The notes beneath the pieces are model-generated. The model did not search any database. It was not told where the DNA came from and saw nothing but the letters and a program-made list of their open reading frames with translations. From positions 1-64,000 of the forward strand of contig NZ_FQUC01000018.1 of assembly GCF_900128985.1 (NCBI RefSeq): a DNA stretch of 64,000 nt, written 5' to 3'. A program made the translations under genes and the position numbers. Numbering within the stretch: the first letter of the stretch is position 1; the number at the start of each line of letters is the position of its first letter. Source of the DNA: Indolivaga macrotermitis (lineage in GTDB: Bacteria; Bacteroidota; Bacteroidia; Bacteroidales; Dysgonomonadaceae). Below, piece after piece: positions 47,899 through 55,806 of this stretch.

Positions 47899-48753
47899 AT
47901 GTTATCACCAAAAATTACATGGATCGGATTGGGGCATATGGGAGCCCCGATGGCAACAAATCTACTAAAAGGTGGATTCGATGTAGCAGTGTATAACCGC
48001 TCGGCAGAGAAAATCAGACCTCTGGCTGAAGCCGGAGCAAGAACTTTTACTTCTATTGAAGATGTTGTTCCGAATTCTAATGTAATCTTTACGATGCTTT
48101 CGGATGATACGGCGGTTACTGCTGTTTACAATGATCTGATGAAATCGGATATATCGAAGAAGTTATTCATAAACATGAGTACGATTTCACCCGAACTGAC
48201 CAAACGCTTATCTGACGAAATACAAGCTAAAGGAGGTAACTATCTCGATGCTCCTGTATCAGGAAGCGTAAAGCCTGCTACCGATGGAACCCTGATCATT
48301 TTGGTGGGAGGACGTGAGATAGATTATGAGGCCGCAACCATGTTTTTTGAGAAACTAGGTAAGTTTTCATTGTATCTTGGTGAGGCCGGATTAGGAGCGA
48401 AAGCCAAATTAGCCATAAATTATTATATGTCGGTAGTTGTGGAAGGGTTGGCCGAAACTGTCCTTTTTGCCGAGAAGAATGGTATTGATCGTGAGACGAT
48501 GATGTTTATTGTAAACGAGAGTGCCTGTGGTAGTGCTATGTCTAAAATGAAAACTCCGGGTATTATTCAGGATAGTTATCCGGCAGCATTCCCGCTGAAA
48601 CATATGGATAAAGATATTCGTTTAGCACAGAATGAAGGACTGAATACAGAAACCTCTGCTGCTATGGCTAAAATTTTTGGAGAAGCTATGAAAGCTGAAC
48701 TGGGAGATAATGACCTTATGGCTGTAATAAAAGCGGTAAAATCGAGATTTTAA
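47899..48753 (+). CDS. 3-hydroxyisobutyrate dehydrogenase family oxidoreductase
   Basis: 284 residues of the beta-hydroxyacid dehydrogenase family. It has the NAD(P) motif ITWIGLGHMGAPMATNL, substrate motif YLDAPVSGSVKPATDGTL, and the catalytic Lys in GAKAKLAINYY. The substrate (glyoxylate, succinic semialdehyde or a hydroxyacid) cannot be set. It lies 9 bases after the epimerase on the same strand, yet its codon use resembles the flanking chromosome rather than the AT-rich locus, so it marks the locus border. A terminator follows. Confidence 0.88.
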   Translation: MLSPKITWIGLGHMGAPMATNLLKGGFDVAVYNRSAEKIRPLAEAGARTFTSIEDVVPNSNVIFTMLSDDTAVTAVYNDLMKSDISKKLFINMSTISPELTKRLSDEIQAKGGNYLDAPVSGSVKPATDGTLIILVGGREIDYEAATMFFEKLGKFSLYLGEAGLGAKAKLAINYYMSVVVEGLAETVLFAEKNGIDRETMMFIVNESACGSAMSKMKTPGIIQDSYPAAFPLKHMDKDIRLAQNEGLNTETSAAMAKIFGEAMKAELGDNDLMAVIKAVKSRF

Positions 48754-48775
48754 TATAATTCCAATAAAATGCACA

Positions 48776-48822
48776 CAAGAAGGCAGAAAGTCGCTGAAAA
48801 GGGCTTTTCTGCCTTTTGTTCT
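48776..48822 (+). terminator. Terminator at the end of the polysaccharide locus transcript
   Basis: AAGGCAGAAA (48780-48789) pairs with TTTCTGCCTT (48806-48815) around a 16-base loop, followed by TTGTT. It separates the locus from the convergent minus-strand gene. Confidence 0.75.
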
Positions 48823-49532
48823 TATAAGGTGAGCCTGTTGAGAATAGTATCCAAAACTTGGTTACATGATTTTATGTATTCGTCTTTAGCTAATATCTCC
48901 GATTTGGATTGGATATACGCGCCTTTTACTAGTTCCTCTTTTCCATTCTGAACCATATCTTTTATAGATTCGGGAGTTACCTCCAAATGGAATTGAAACC
49001 CAATTACATTTTTCTTGTATATGAAAGCTTGGTTCGTACAACCAATGCTAGATGCAATATGATCACATTTAGTTGGAATGTCGAATGTATCCCCGTGCCA
49101 ATGAAAGACCGGATTGTTTACGTCTAGACCTTCAAACAACAGATTTTTTTCACCTGCTTTTGTTAGAGAAATAGGGAACCAACCGATTTCGATTTCCTTA
49201 TTCCGGCTTACTTTAGCTCCTAATACATCTGCTATCAATTGTGAGCCAAGGCAGAATCCTAACACGGTTTTATCCGATTTTATTGATTCTTTTATAAATT
49301 GTTTTTCGGCAATAAGCCATGGATACTTCTCTTCTTCGTAGATATTCATCGGGCCTCCCATAATTATGAGCCAGTCAAACTCTGTTAGTGCCGGAAGTGG
49401 ATCTCCTTTGTATAAATGAGAAAAAGTCAGCTTATGATTGTTCTTATTTGCCCAAGTCTCGATATATCCGATTCCCTCGAAACTGACATGCTGAAGGCAA
49501 TGTATCTTTAAACTCATTCTATTGGCTTTCAT
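48822..49532 (-). CDS. Type 1 glutamine amidotransferase
   Basis: 236 residues with a class I amidotransferase fold. The nucleophile Cys is in LGFCLGSQLIA, and the His-Glu pair is in FQFHLEVTPE. LIIMGGPMNIYEEE is the oxyanion region. No synthetase domain is present, so it is a stand-alone GMP-synthase-like amidotransferase of unknown acceptor. It starts 6 bases after the YihY stop, so it shares that transcript. Confidence 0.87.
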   Translation of the reverse strand: MKANRMSLKIHCLQHVSFEGIGYIETWANKNNHKLTFSHLYKGDPLPALTEFDWLIIMGGPMNIYEEEKYPWLIAEKQFIKESIKSDKTVLGFCLGSQLIADVLGAKVSRNKEIEIGWFPISLTKAGEKNLLFEGLDVNNPVFHWHGDTFDIPTKCDHIASSIGCTNQAFIYKKNVIGFQFHLEVTPESIKDMVQNGKEELVKGAYIQSKSEILAKDEYIKSCNQVLDTILNRLTL

Positions 49533-49538
49533 ATGATG

Positions 49539-50858
49539 TTACAGGTCTTTAATCAGGGTATCTTTTTCTTTTTCAAACAGTGTACGGCGTATATCCTGAA
49601 TCACATTCCATTCTTCGAAGAATTCGCCATTTATATCGATATTGAAAAAGTCTTCCATCCCGAATGTATCTATTTTATTGAATAGATAGGCTACCGATAT
49701 TTTGTTTATATCCAAAGCCGGAATATATGCCGGAACAATATTGTCGTCAGATGGGGTTTCGCGAATGATATTCAATTCGAGCAATAAGTAGAGAGAGTCA
49801 CTTGTCACACGGGTGGGTATCTTGAAGCGTTCGGATATCTCACTTGCTGTATAAGGCTTTTCGCCTTTCTCGAACCGTTTTACTATAAGGGTGATGATAA
49901 GCAGTATCACAAAATCCTTATAACGGCGACTGATATTTTTAGTATCTTTCTCGTAGCTGAATTTCTTTACATTCTGATAACCAAAGCTGATCTCAACCCC
50001 TATCAGAACAATCAGCCAAGAGAGTTGCAACCATAGAAGCAGAAGTGGTAAAGCGGCGAAACTACCGTATATAGCGTTGTATTTCGATATCCATATCTGC
50101 CCGCCAATGTATAATTGCTGGAATAATTGAAAGGCTAAACCTGCGATAAATCCGGCAAAAAGCGCACTACTGAACTTTACCTTAGTATTGGGTAAGTATA
50201 GGTAGATAAAAGTAAAGAGCAATATAGTTATCAGATATGGAAGAAGTTCGACGAAAGGGCCTATAACCAGTCCTACGAGCTTTGTTTCGGCCGATGAGTT
50301 CAATAATATAGAAAGGCCTCCATTACAGACCAGAAACACAGGTGCAATAAGTATCAGAGCTGTATAGTCGGTGAATTGGCGGTAATATGACCTGTCGTTC
50401 TTAATTCGCCAGATAGCATTGAAGTTCGATTCGATACCTCCGATCAGATTTAGCACCGTATAAAGGAGTAGTATAAGGCCAATACCCAAAAAGATTCCGC
50501 TCTGAGCATATTCGAGCGATTTATCGATAAAAACCATCGCTTTTTCCAGAACTTCCCTTTGTCCTTCGAAATATCCGAATAATTCGCTTTGAACGATATT
50601 CTGAAATCCAAATCCGCGTGCTATTGCAAATAGTACCGCAAGCAGCGGAACTATCGATAAAAGCGTGTTATATGTAAGGGCAGCCGCTTTTGTGTTCATT
50701 TGGCTCCAGTCCATATTGCGATAGGCAAGTATAAACGATTTGATCGCAGTGTATATAAATGCCCGTGGCTTTCCACTTTGCTTTGTATCTACTTTCCAGA
50801 TACCGATTTGTAGAAAGTGGAGTATTCTCTGGAATAATTTTGTCAGTTTATCAATCAT
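49539..50858 (-). CDS. YihY/BrkB-family inner-membrane protein
   Basis: 439 residues with about six membrane segments in the first 300. Characteristic blocks are NTKAAALTYNTLLSIVPLLAVL and YGSFAALPLLLLWLQLSW (shown in parts). A cytoplasmic C-terminal extension of about 140 residues resembles a winged-helix (YTASEISERFKIPTRVTSDS), a common Bacteroidetes addition. The old name RNase BN is considered wrong for this family. Its function is not established. Confidence 0.88.
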   Translation of the reverse strand: MIDKLTKLFQRILHFLQIGIWKVDTKQSGKPRAFIYTAIKSFILAYRNMDWSQMNTKAAALTYNTLLSIVPLLAVLFAIARGFGFQNIVQSELFGYFEGQREVLEKAMVFIDKSLEYAQSGIFLGIGLILLLYTVLNLIGGIESNFNAIWRIKNDRSYYRQFTDYTALILIAPVFLVCNGGLSILLNSSAETKLVGLVIGPFVELLPYLITILLFTFIYLYLPNTKVKFSSALFAGFIAGLAFQLFQQLYIGGQIWISKYNAIYGSFAALPLLLLWLQLSWLIVLIGVEISFGYQNVKKFSYEKDTKNISRRYKDFVILLIITLIVKRFEKGEKPYTASEISERFKIPTRVTSDSLYLLLELNIIRETPSDDNIVPAYIPALDINKISVAYLFNKIDTFGMEDFFNIDINGEFFEEWNVIQDIRRTLFEKEKDTLIKDL

Positions 50859-50898
50859 AGTAAGCTTATAATCCGGTCCTATTTATTAGAAACCAAAA

Positions 50899-50906
50899 CA
50901 AAGATA
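50899..50906 (-). promoter_or_regulatory. Candidate -7 box of yihY
   Basis: TATCTTTG on the minus strand fits TAnnTTTG. No good -33 box lies 19-21 bases further. The leader would be about 34 bases. Confidence 0.4.
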
Positions 50907-50953
50907 AAATGTTCTCCAATCAGAGAGGCTTATTTCTTCTGCTTTTTTGAATC

Positions 50954-51161
50954 TGTCACTTTTTTGTAGTACTTTTTGTTACCTTTCTGTAGAGATTGTC
51001 ACTTTTCTGTCACCTTATTAAGATATTGATAATTTGTTTATTATAGGGAAAAAGGTGACAAAGGTTACAAAAGTGACATCCATTTTTTAATTCAAGTTTT
51101 CTTAGGTTGCCCATTTGTTTTCTGAATAGATAAAAAGAGAGGGTGTTAATCGTTGAGAGAA
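50954..51161. repeat. GTGAC/GTCAC repeat element, copy B
   Basis: This has the same design as the copy at 15124-15358. Left TGTCAC/GTTACC units (from 50954, best arm 50997-51016) pair with a right arm of GTGACA, GTTACA and GTGACA (51051-51078), then AATAGATAAAAA (51125-51136) and TTGAGAGAA (51153-51161) follow with the same 28-base offset as in copy A. It is non-coding and lies between the yihY promoter and the 3' end of rnpB. Confidence 0.65.
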
Positions 51162-51181
51162 GGTCAAGTTAGAAGAAAAAA

Positions 51182-51554
51182 ATTACAGTCGGTCTGTAAG
51201 CCGGGTTCTGTGCTTTGTATCGAAACAAAGTGCTTGTCATTTATCTACACCTGCCGTCGCCGGCAGGCTCTAGCGACCTACCCCCCGACATCGGGCGAGC
51301 AGCCCTACATGCGTCGGTATACATGGTCTTGCAACTCATAAGTAGTACGGCTCTCCGTATTGCTACGGAGACCGGTGAGCTCTTACCTCACCTTTTCACC
51401 CTTACCCCGGCAAGCCGTGGCGGTTATTTTCTGTTACCTTACTCTGCCCTCGCGAACAGCTTCCCGTTAGGAAATATGATGCTCTGTGTTGCCCGGACTT
51501 TCCTCTTTTCATTTCCCGAAGGAAACGCTCAGCGACAAACCGTCCGACTGTAAT
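51182..51554 (-). ncRNA. rnpB: RNase P RNA, bacterial class A
   Basis: The catalytic RNA of RNase P, which matures the 5' ends of tRNAs. Read on the minus strand, the 5' end (GATTACAGTCGGACGG) pairs with the 3' end (CCGACTGTAATT) to form helix P1. The universal conserved block is present as AGGGTAAGGGTGAAAAGG in the 5' half. GGGCTGCTCGCCCGATG and GGTAGGTCGCT, followed by ACAGAACCCGGCTTACAG, form the 3' conserved core. The length is about 373 bases. Ends were set by P1. A -7 box lies exactly 7 bases upstream. Confidence 0.95.
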
Positions 51555-51560
51555 CGGTGG

Positions 51561-51568
51561 CAAAGGTA
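51561..51568 (-). promoter_or_regulatory. -7 box of rnpB
   Basis: TACCTTTG on the minus strand fits TAnnTTTG, with its edge 7 bases from the mapped 5' end of the RNA (51554). The -33 region falls inside the left terminal repeat of the 192-bp element. A TTTC at 51591-51594 is 22 bases away. Confidence 0.6.
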
Positions 51569-51579
51569 GTAAAAGTAAG

Positions 51580-51771
51580 GAATTAAGAATGAAAAATTAA
51601 GAATTAAGAATTGTGGATTGGTGGCCACAGGGGTTAATTGCAATAGCCCTTAATCAAATAATCAACGAGAGGGCTAATGCAATTAGCCCCTACCAGAGCT
51701 CCTAACAGATTAATGCCTGTCAACTATTGCTTTACGTCCATTCTTAATTCTTAATTTTTCATTCTTAATTC
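51580..51771. mobile_element. 192-bp MITE-like palindromic element
   Basis: Perfect 32-bp terminal inverted repeats (51580-51611 and 51740-51771; 32 of 32 match) of AT-rich GAATTAAGAAT-type sequence. An inner inverted pair (51630-51650 and 51670-51690) matches in 19 of 21. The right inner arm is itself a hairpin (GGGCTAAT-GCA-ATTAGCCC). It has no coding capacity. Flanks both read GTAA but not as a clean target duplication. It behaves like a non-autonomous mobile or dispersed palindromic element. No transposase is seen nearby. Confidence 0.65.
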
Positions 51772-51825
51772 GTAAACGTTGTCATTGTCGCTCAAAAAAT
51801 GTAATATTGTATCACATTTCTAACT

Positions 51826-51840
51826 AAGGTTTCAGACCTG
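51826..51840. repeat. Short palindrome, GGT-type, first of three
   Basis: AGGTTTCAGACCT is an imperfect palindrome about 40-90 bases ahead of the lipoprotein gene. It resembles those at 52327-52337 and 53644-53658. Confidence 0.35.
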
Positions 51841-51928
51841 TTTGTTATTTTAATTATTGAAATAACGATAAGTTGTCATGATTCAAAAGTCTTTCATTAA
51901 ATGCTTACAACTATTTAAAATAAAAGTC

Positions 51929-52258
51929 ATGATGAAAAAATGCTTGTTTTTTGTTTTTCTTATCATTGCTCTTACAGGTTGCTCCAGTTATAGTGAGATG
52001 TTGAGTGCTGATTCGAATATGAAGAAAGTTGAACTGGATATGACCAAAGAGCAAGTAATTGCTATTATGGGTAGCAATTATCAGAGGGTAGGTTCTTTCA
52101 GGTTAGAGGATAGTACGTATGTTGAAATGCTTGGATTTAAGCGTAATTACAACGAGACATATGTTATGAGATTCGAAAACGGAATATTAACGGAATGGAA
52201 TAAGGAGGTTATCCCTGAATACCCTGCTCCTGTGAATACGAATACAGTAAGTAAGTAA
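51929..52258 (+). CDS. Small lipoprotein, SmpA/BamE-like fold
   Basis: About 109 residues from MMKKCLFFVFLIIALTGC, a clear lipoprotein signal with lipobox LTGC. The mature part has MTKEQVIAIMGSNYQRVG followed by beta strands ending in FENGILTEWNKEV. That layout (a T-x-x-Q-V/x-x-x-G helix, then strands) resembles SmpA/OmlA-type domains. The specific role is unknown. The frame is open to 51878, but the added N-terminus has no signal character. Confidence 0.7.
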   Translation: MMKKCLFFVFLIIALTGCSSYSEMLSADSNMKKVELDMTKEQVIAIMGSNYQRVGSFRLEDSTYVEMLGFKRNYNETYVMRFENGILTEWNKEVIPEYPAPVNTNTVSK

Positions 52259-52326
52259 GAGCAAATATTGAATGCGTGTTTTCAGAATATGTGTAGCTGT
52301 TGTTTTACTTACAAAACCTATAGAAG

Positions 52327-52337
52327 GGTCGGAGACC
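52327..52337. repeat. Short palindrome GGTC-N3-GACC, second of three
   Basis: GGTCGGAGACC, 19 bases before the SpmAB start codon. It shares the GGTC-N3-GACC core with the palindrome ahead of ybeY. Confidence 0.4.
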
Positions 52338-52356
52338 TCTAAATAAATCTGCTCCA

Positions 52357-53589
52357 ATGATTTTAAATTATATTTGGATAGCCTTTTTTGTTATAGCCTT
52401 TGTAGTAGCTTTGGCTCGCCTTATTTTCTTCGGTGATTACGAGACATTCAATACCACAGTCAACTCTACATTCTCATCAGCACGTTCAGGATTCGAAATA
52501 TCGATCGGATTAACCGGTGTTTTGACTCTTTGGATGGGATTGATGCGTATTGGCGAGCAAGGAGGAGTTATCCAGATGTTTTCCCGCGCGATCAATCCGT
52601 TGTTTAGCCGTCTTTTTCCCGATATACCGAAAAATCATCCTGCCGGAGGTTCGATACTTCTGAATCTTTCCGCTAATATTCTCGGGCTTGATAATGCGGC
52701 AACTCCTGCCGGATTACAGGCAATGAAAGAATTGCAGGAAATAAATCCTGATAAAAACAAGGCTTCTAATCCGATGATCATGTTTTTGGTGATGAATGCG
52801 TCGGGTCTGACTCTTATTCCCGTTTCGGTAATGACAATACGCGCTCAGATGGGAGCGGCAAATCCTGCCGATGTTTTCGTGCCGATTATGATAGCGACCT
52901 TTGTATCCACTATGATCGGTGTTTTGGCGGTTTGCATCAAACAAAAGATAAAAATCTTCGATAAAGTCATACTCGGTACATTTGGTACAGTTGCTCTTCT
53001 GATAGGCGGTGTTATCTGGGCCTTTAATGAGATGGGGCCCGTGAGGGCTCAAAAAGTATCAAGCCTCATAGCCAGCCTTATCTTGTTCGGTGTAATTATC
53101 TTTTTTATACTGAGTGGGGTCAGGAAAAAGGTAAATGTCTATGATGCTTTTATCGAAGGAGCAAAAGACGGATTTTCGACAGCAGTGCGTATAATTCCCT
53201 ATTTGATCGCTATTTTAGTTGCAGTAGGAATGTTCCGAGCTTCGGGTACGATGGATTTTCTGGTGGATGGCTTGAAGTCTGCTGTCGCTTTTTTCGGAGG
53301 AGATACCCGTTGGGTAGATGCTATGCCCACAGCTTTGATGAAACCCTTGAGTGGAAGCGGAGCACGCGGGATGATGGCCGAAACGATGTCTACTTTCGGA
53401 ACGGAATCTTTTGCCGGGCGTTTAGCCGGTATCTTTCAAGGCTCAACAGATACGACGTTTTATGTAGTAGCCGTTTATTACGGTTGCGTCAATATAAAGA
53501 ATAGCCGTTATACTGTACCTTATGCGCTTTTAGCCGATTTAGTCGGAGTAATAACCGCTATCTGGGTGGCCTATATATTTTTCGGGTAG
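52357..53589 (+). CDS. SpmA-SpmB fusion, nucleoside-recognition (Gate) domain membrane protein
   Basis: 410 residues. The N-terminal half matches SpmA (GFEISIGLTGVLTLWMGLMRIGE, quoted in part, and NLSANILGLDNAATPAGL). The C-terminal half matches SpmB (DAFIEGAKDGFSTAVRIIPYL, in part, and MKPLSGSGARGMMAET, then GSTDTTFYVVAVYYG). Both halves contain Gate domains with several membrane segments. In Bacillus the two are separate genes acting in spore maturation. A non-sporulating host implies another transport role, unknown. Confidence 0.85.
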   Translation: MILNYIWIAFFVIAFVVALARLIFFGDYETFNTTVNSTFSSARSGFEISIGLTGVLTLWMGLMRIGEQGGVIQMFSRAINPLFSRLFPDIPKNHPAGGSILLNLSANILGLDNAATPAGLQAMKELQEINPDKNKASNPMIMFLVMNASGLTLIPVSVMTIRAQMGAANPADVFVPIMIATFVSTMIGVLAVCIKQKIKIFDKVILGTFGTVALLIGGVIWAFNEMGPVRAQKVSSLIASLILFGVIIFFILSGVRKKVNVYDAFIEGAKDGFSTAVRIIPYLIAILVAVGMFRASGTMDFLVDGLKSAVAFFGGDTRWVDAMPTALMKPLSGSGARGMMAETMSTFGTESFAGRLAGIFQGSTDTTFYVVAVYYGCVNIKNSRYTVPYALLADLVGVITAIWVAYIFFG

Positions 53590-53643
53590 TGATACATTCA
53601 GTAGATAATTAACTGTTGTTATTTTGTTTTCGAAACCAATAAA

Positions 53644-53658
53644 AAGGTCTGTGACCTT
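53644..53658. repeat. Short palindrome GGTC-N3-GACC, third of three
   Basis: AAGGTCTGTGACCTT is a perfect 6-bp stem with a 3-base loop, placed 11 bases before the ybeY start codon, so it could fold over the ribosome entry region. Confidence 0.45.
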
Positions 53659-53669
53659 AATCATAAATT

Positions 53670-54092
53670 ATGGCAATCATTTATCAGACAGAGGATGTAA
53701 AAGAACCTCAGATTAAAAAGCGTACAATCAATAAATGGATCAAGGATACGGCCGGTTCATACGGAAAAAAGGTGGGTGATATATCCTACATATTCTGTTC
53801 GGATGAGAAGATTCTTGAAATCAATAATCAATACCTTCAACATGACTATTTCACCGATATAATTACATTCGATTATACCGAAGGAAATATAATTGGTGGA
53901 GATATTTTTATAAGCCTCGATACCGTTAAGAGTAATGCGGAGCAATTCGGGACAAATTATGCGGATGAACTGCATCGCATTATTATTCATGGCATACTCC
54001 ACCTTTGCGGAATAAATGATAAAGGGCCCGGAGAAAGGGAGCATATGACCGAATGTGAAAATAAAGCACTGGATATATTAGCATCTTATTAA
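53670..54092 (+). CDS. ybeY: Endoribonuclease YbeY
   Basis: 140 residues, involved in 16S rRNA 3' end maturation and ribosome quality control. The zinc motif is RIIIHGILHLCGINDKGPGE. The first two His are present, while the third, normally in GYDH, is replaced by GIND, with a later His in REHM. This variation is common in the Bacteroidetes form as far as I recall. LEINNQYLQHDYFTDIITFDY is the conserved middle block (quoted without its last residues). It sits 80 bases after SpmAB. Confidence 0.88.
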   Translation: MAIIYQTEDVKEPQIKKRTINKWIKDTAGSYGKKVGDISYIFCSDEKILEINNQYLQHDYFTDIITFDYTEGNIIGGDIFISLDTVKSNAEQFGTNYADELHRIIIHGILHLCGINDKGPGEREHMTECENKALDILASY

Positions 54093-54099
54093 GATAAAA

Positions 54100-54936
54100 A
54101 TGAAAAAGTATTTATTTCTTGTTTTCTTCGTTGTATTTGCACTTTTAGCCTGTAAAGAGAATCAGGAGCCTGTAACAATGAAAGTTTGGGAAGGTAATCC
54201 TCCTACAAGTAACGGATTATCCGATCAAGCCGAGATTATTGTCTATAAACCTAAAACAATGTCGAAGCTTCCGACTCCTGCGGTGCTTATATGTCCGGGA
54301 GGAGGATATGCAGGCTTGAGTATGCCGTACGAAGGGCATGGACTGGCTCAGTGGATGGCATCGAAGGGAGTTGTAGGGGTGATATTGAAGTACCGTTTGC
54401 CGAATAAGCATAAGGAAGTTCCTTTCGACGATGCTTGTCAGGCGCTGCAAATAATAAGGAATCATTCGAAAGAGTGGAATATCGATGTTTCTAAAATCGG
54501 TGTTGCAGGCTCTTCTGCCGGAGGTCATTTAGCAGCGACATTATCGACCTATTACACTAATAACGAGTTATGCCCGCGCCCTGCATTTACTATATTATTT
54601 TATCCGGTGATAACGATGGAAACTGTTACAAAAGGAAAGACCCGCGATAATCTGATGGGGGTTGAGCCATCGGAAGAGGATATACTTGCCTATTCTCCGG
54701 AAAAACAGGTGTCGGAAAATACTCCTCCGGCCATAATATTTACGGCAGATGGAGACGGCTCTGTCCCTCCCTTACATAGTGTTATGTATTATCGGGCATT
54801 GAAGGAAAAGAATATTCCGGCGAGTCTGCATATTTTTTCCGAAGGAGATCATGGGTGGCTTTTGCTTCCTCAATATAAATATACCGAGCCAACAATGTCT
54901 TTACTCGAAACCTGGATGGAATCTTATATAAAATAA
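54100..54936 (+). CDS. Alpha/beta hydrolase lipoprotein, acetylxylan-esterase-like
   Basis: 278 residues. The signal sequence ends at a lipobox (ALLAC), so it is predicted to be a lipoprotein. It has the oxyanion block VLICPGGGYAGLSM, nucleophile motif GVAGSSAGGHLAA with Ser in GSSAG, the acid in FTADGDGSVPP and the catalytic His in GDHGWLL. It is similar to BD-FAE/XynB-type carbohydrate esterases. The next gene is a tandem paralogue. The substrate is probably an acetylated or acylated glycan. Confidence 0.83.
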   Translation: MKKYLFLVFFVVFALLACKENQEPVTMKVWEGNPPTSNGLSDQAEIIVYKPKTMSKLPTPAVLICPGGGYAGLSMPYEGHGLAQWMASKGVVGVILKYRLPNKHKEVPFDDACQALQIIRNHSKEWNIDVSKIGVAGSSAGGHLAATLSTYYTNNELCPRPAFTILFYPVITMETVTKGKTRDNLMGVEPSEEDILAYSPEKQVSENTPPAIIFTADGDGSVPPLHSVMYYRALKEKNIPASLHIFSEGDHGWLLLPQYKYTEPTMSLLETWMESYIK

Positions 54937-54947
54937 AATACTGTATC

Positions 54948-55802
54948 ATGAAAAAACTATTGTTAGTATTATTTTCAATTTTATCCATAACTACGATGAA
55001 TGCGCAGGAAGTAGTTAAACTTTGGCCGGGAAACCCGCCTACTGATAATGAGATAATGGGTGATGAAATAGATGTAAATAGCCGTATATCGAATGTCAAT
55101 ACACCTGAGTTATTTATCTATAAGGCGAACCCCTTGAATGACCGGAATATTGCTGTTGTAATTTGTCCCGGAGGAGGATACACCCGTCTGGCTATGGACC
55201 ACGAAGGACATGACTTTGCAAAGTGGCTTCAATCTATCGGAATCACCGGTGTTATTCTTAAGTACCGCCTTCCGAATAAGCATAAAAACGTACCTCTCGA
55301 AGATCTGCAACAGGCAATGAGGTTCGCAAAGAATAAATTGGCGAAAAATGCGTCTTCTCCGTTGAAAGTCGGTGTTGCAGGATTTTCAGCCGGAGGGCAT
55401 TTGGCTTCTACAGGTTCTACCCACTTAGATGATAAGGAAACCCGTCCGGATTTCTCTATTCTGTTTTATCCTGTAATTACGATGGGTGAATATACTCATC
55501 AAGGATCGAAAGATAATTTGCTGGGAGAAAATCCTTCGGCTAGTGATGTTATGTATTATTCGAACGAAACCATGGTGACCGAATTTACACCTCCAACAAT
55601 ATTGCTACTGAGTGATGACGACGGAGCCGTTCCATCGATGAATAGTATTATGTACTACTCGGCGTTGAAGCAAAATAAAGTGCCGGCTACTATGTATATA
55701 TTCCCGATCGGAGGACATGGCTGGGGGATGAGACCGGATTTCAAATATCATGATGAAATGCTTCGTTTACTTAAAACCTGGATTGAGGAAACTAAGTTTT
55801 GA
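54948..55802 (+). CDS. Alpha/beta hydrolase, secreted paralogue
   Basis: 284 residues, a paralogue of the previous protein with the same blocks: VVICPGGGYTRLAM, ILKYRLPNKHKNVPLED (nearly identical to the neighbour), GVAGFSAGGHLAS with the nucleophile Ser, LLSDDDGAVPS and GGHGWGM. The signal peptide lacks a lipobox and is probably cut after MNA, so this copy is likely periplasmic or exported rather than lipid-anchored. It starts 11 bases after its sister gene. Confidence 0.83.
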   Translation: MKKLLLVLFSILSITTMNAQEVVKLWPGNPPTDNEIMGDEIDVNSRISNVNTPELFIYKANPLNDRNIAVVICPGGGYTRLAMDHEGHDFAKWLQSIGITGVILKYRLPNKHKNVPLEDLQQAMRFAKNKLAKNASSPLKVGVAGFSAGGHLASTGSTHLDDKETRPDFSILFYPVITMGEYTHQGSKDNLLGENPSASDVMYYSNETMVTEFTPPTILLLSDDDGAVPSMNSIMYYSALKQNKVPATMYIFPIGGHGWGMRPDFKYHDEMLRLLKTWIEETKF

Positions 55803-55806
55803 AGTT

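Noticed and set aside
51153-51553. Plus-strand reading frames of 62 and 112 codons
   Set aside because: They lie antisense to the RNase P RNA, and their codons mirror the conserved RNA core rather than a protein family.
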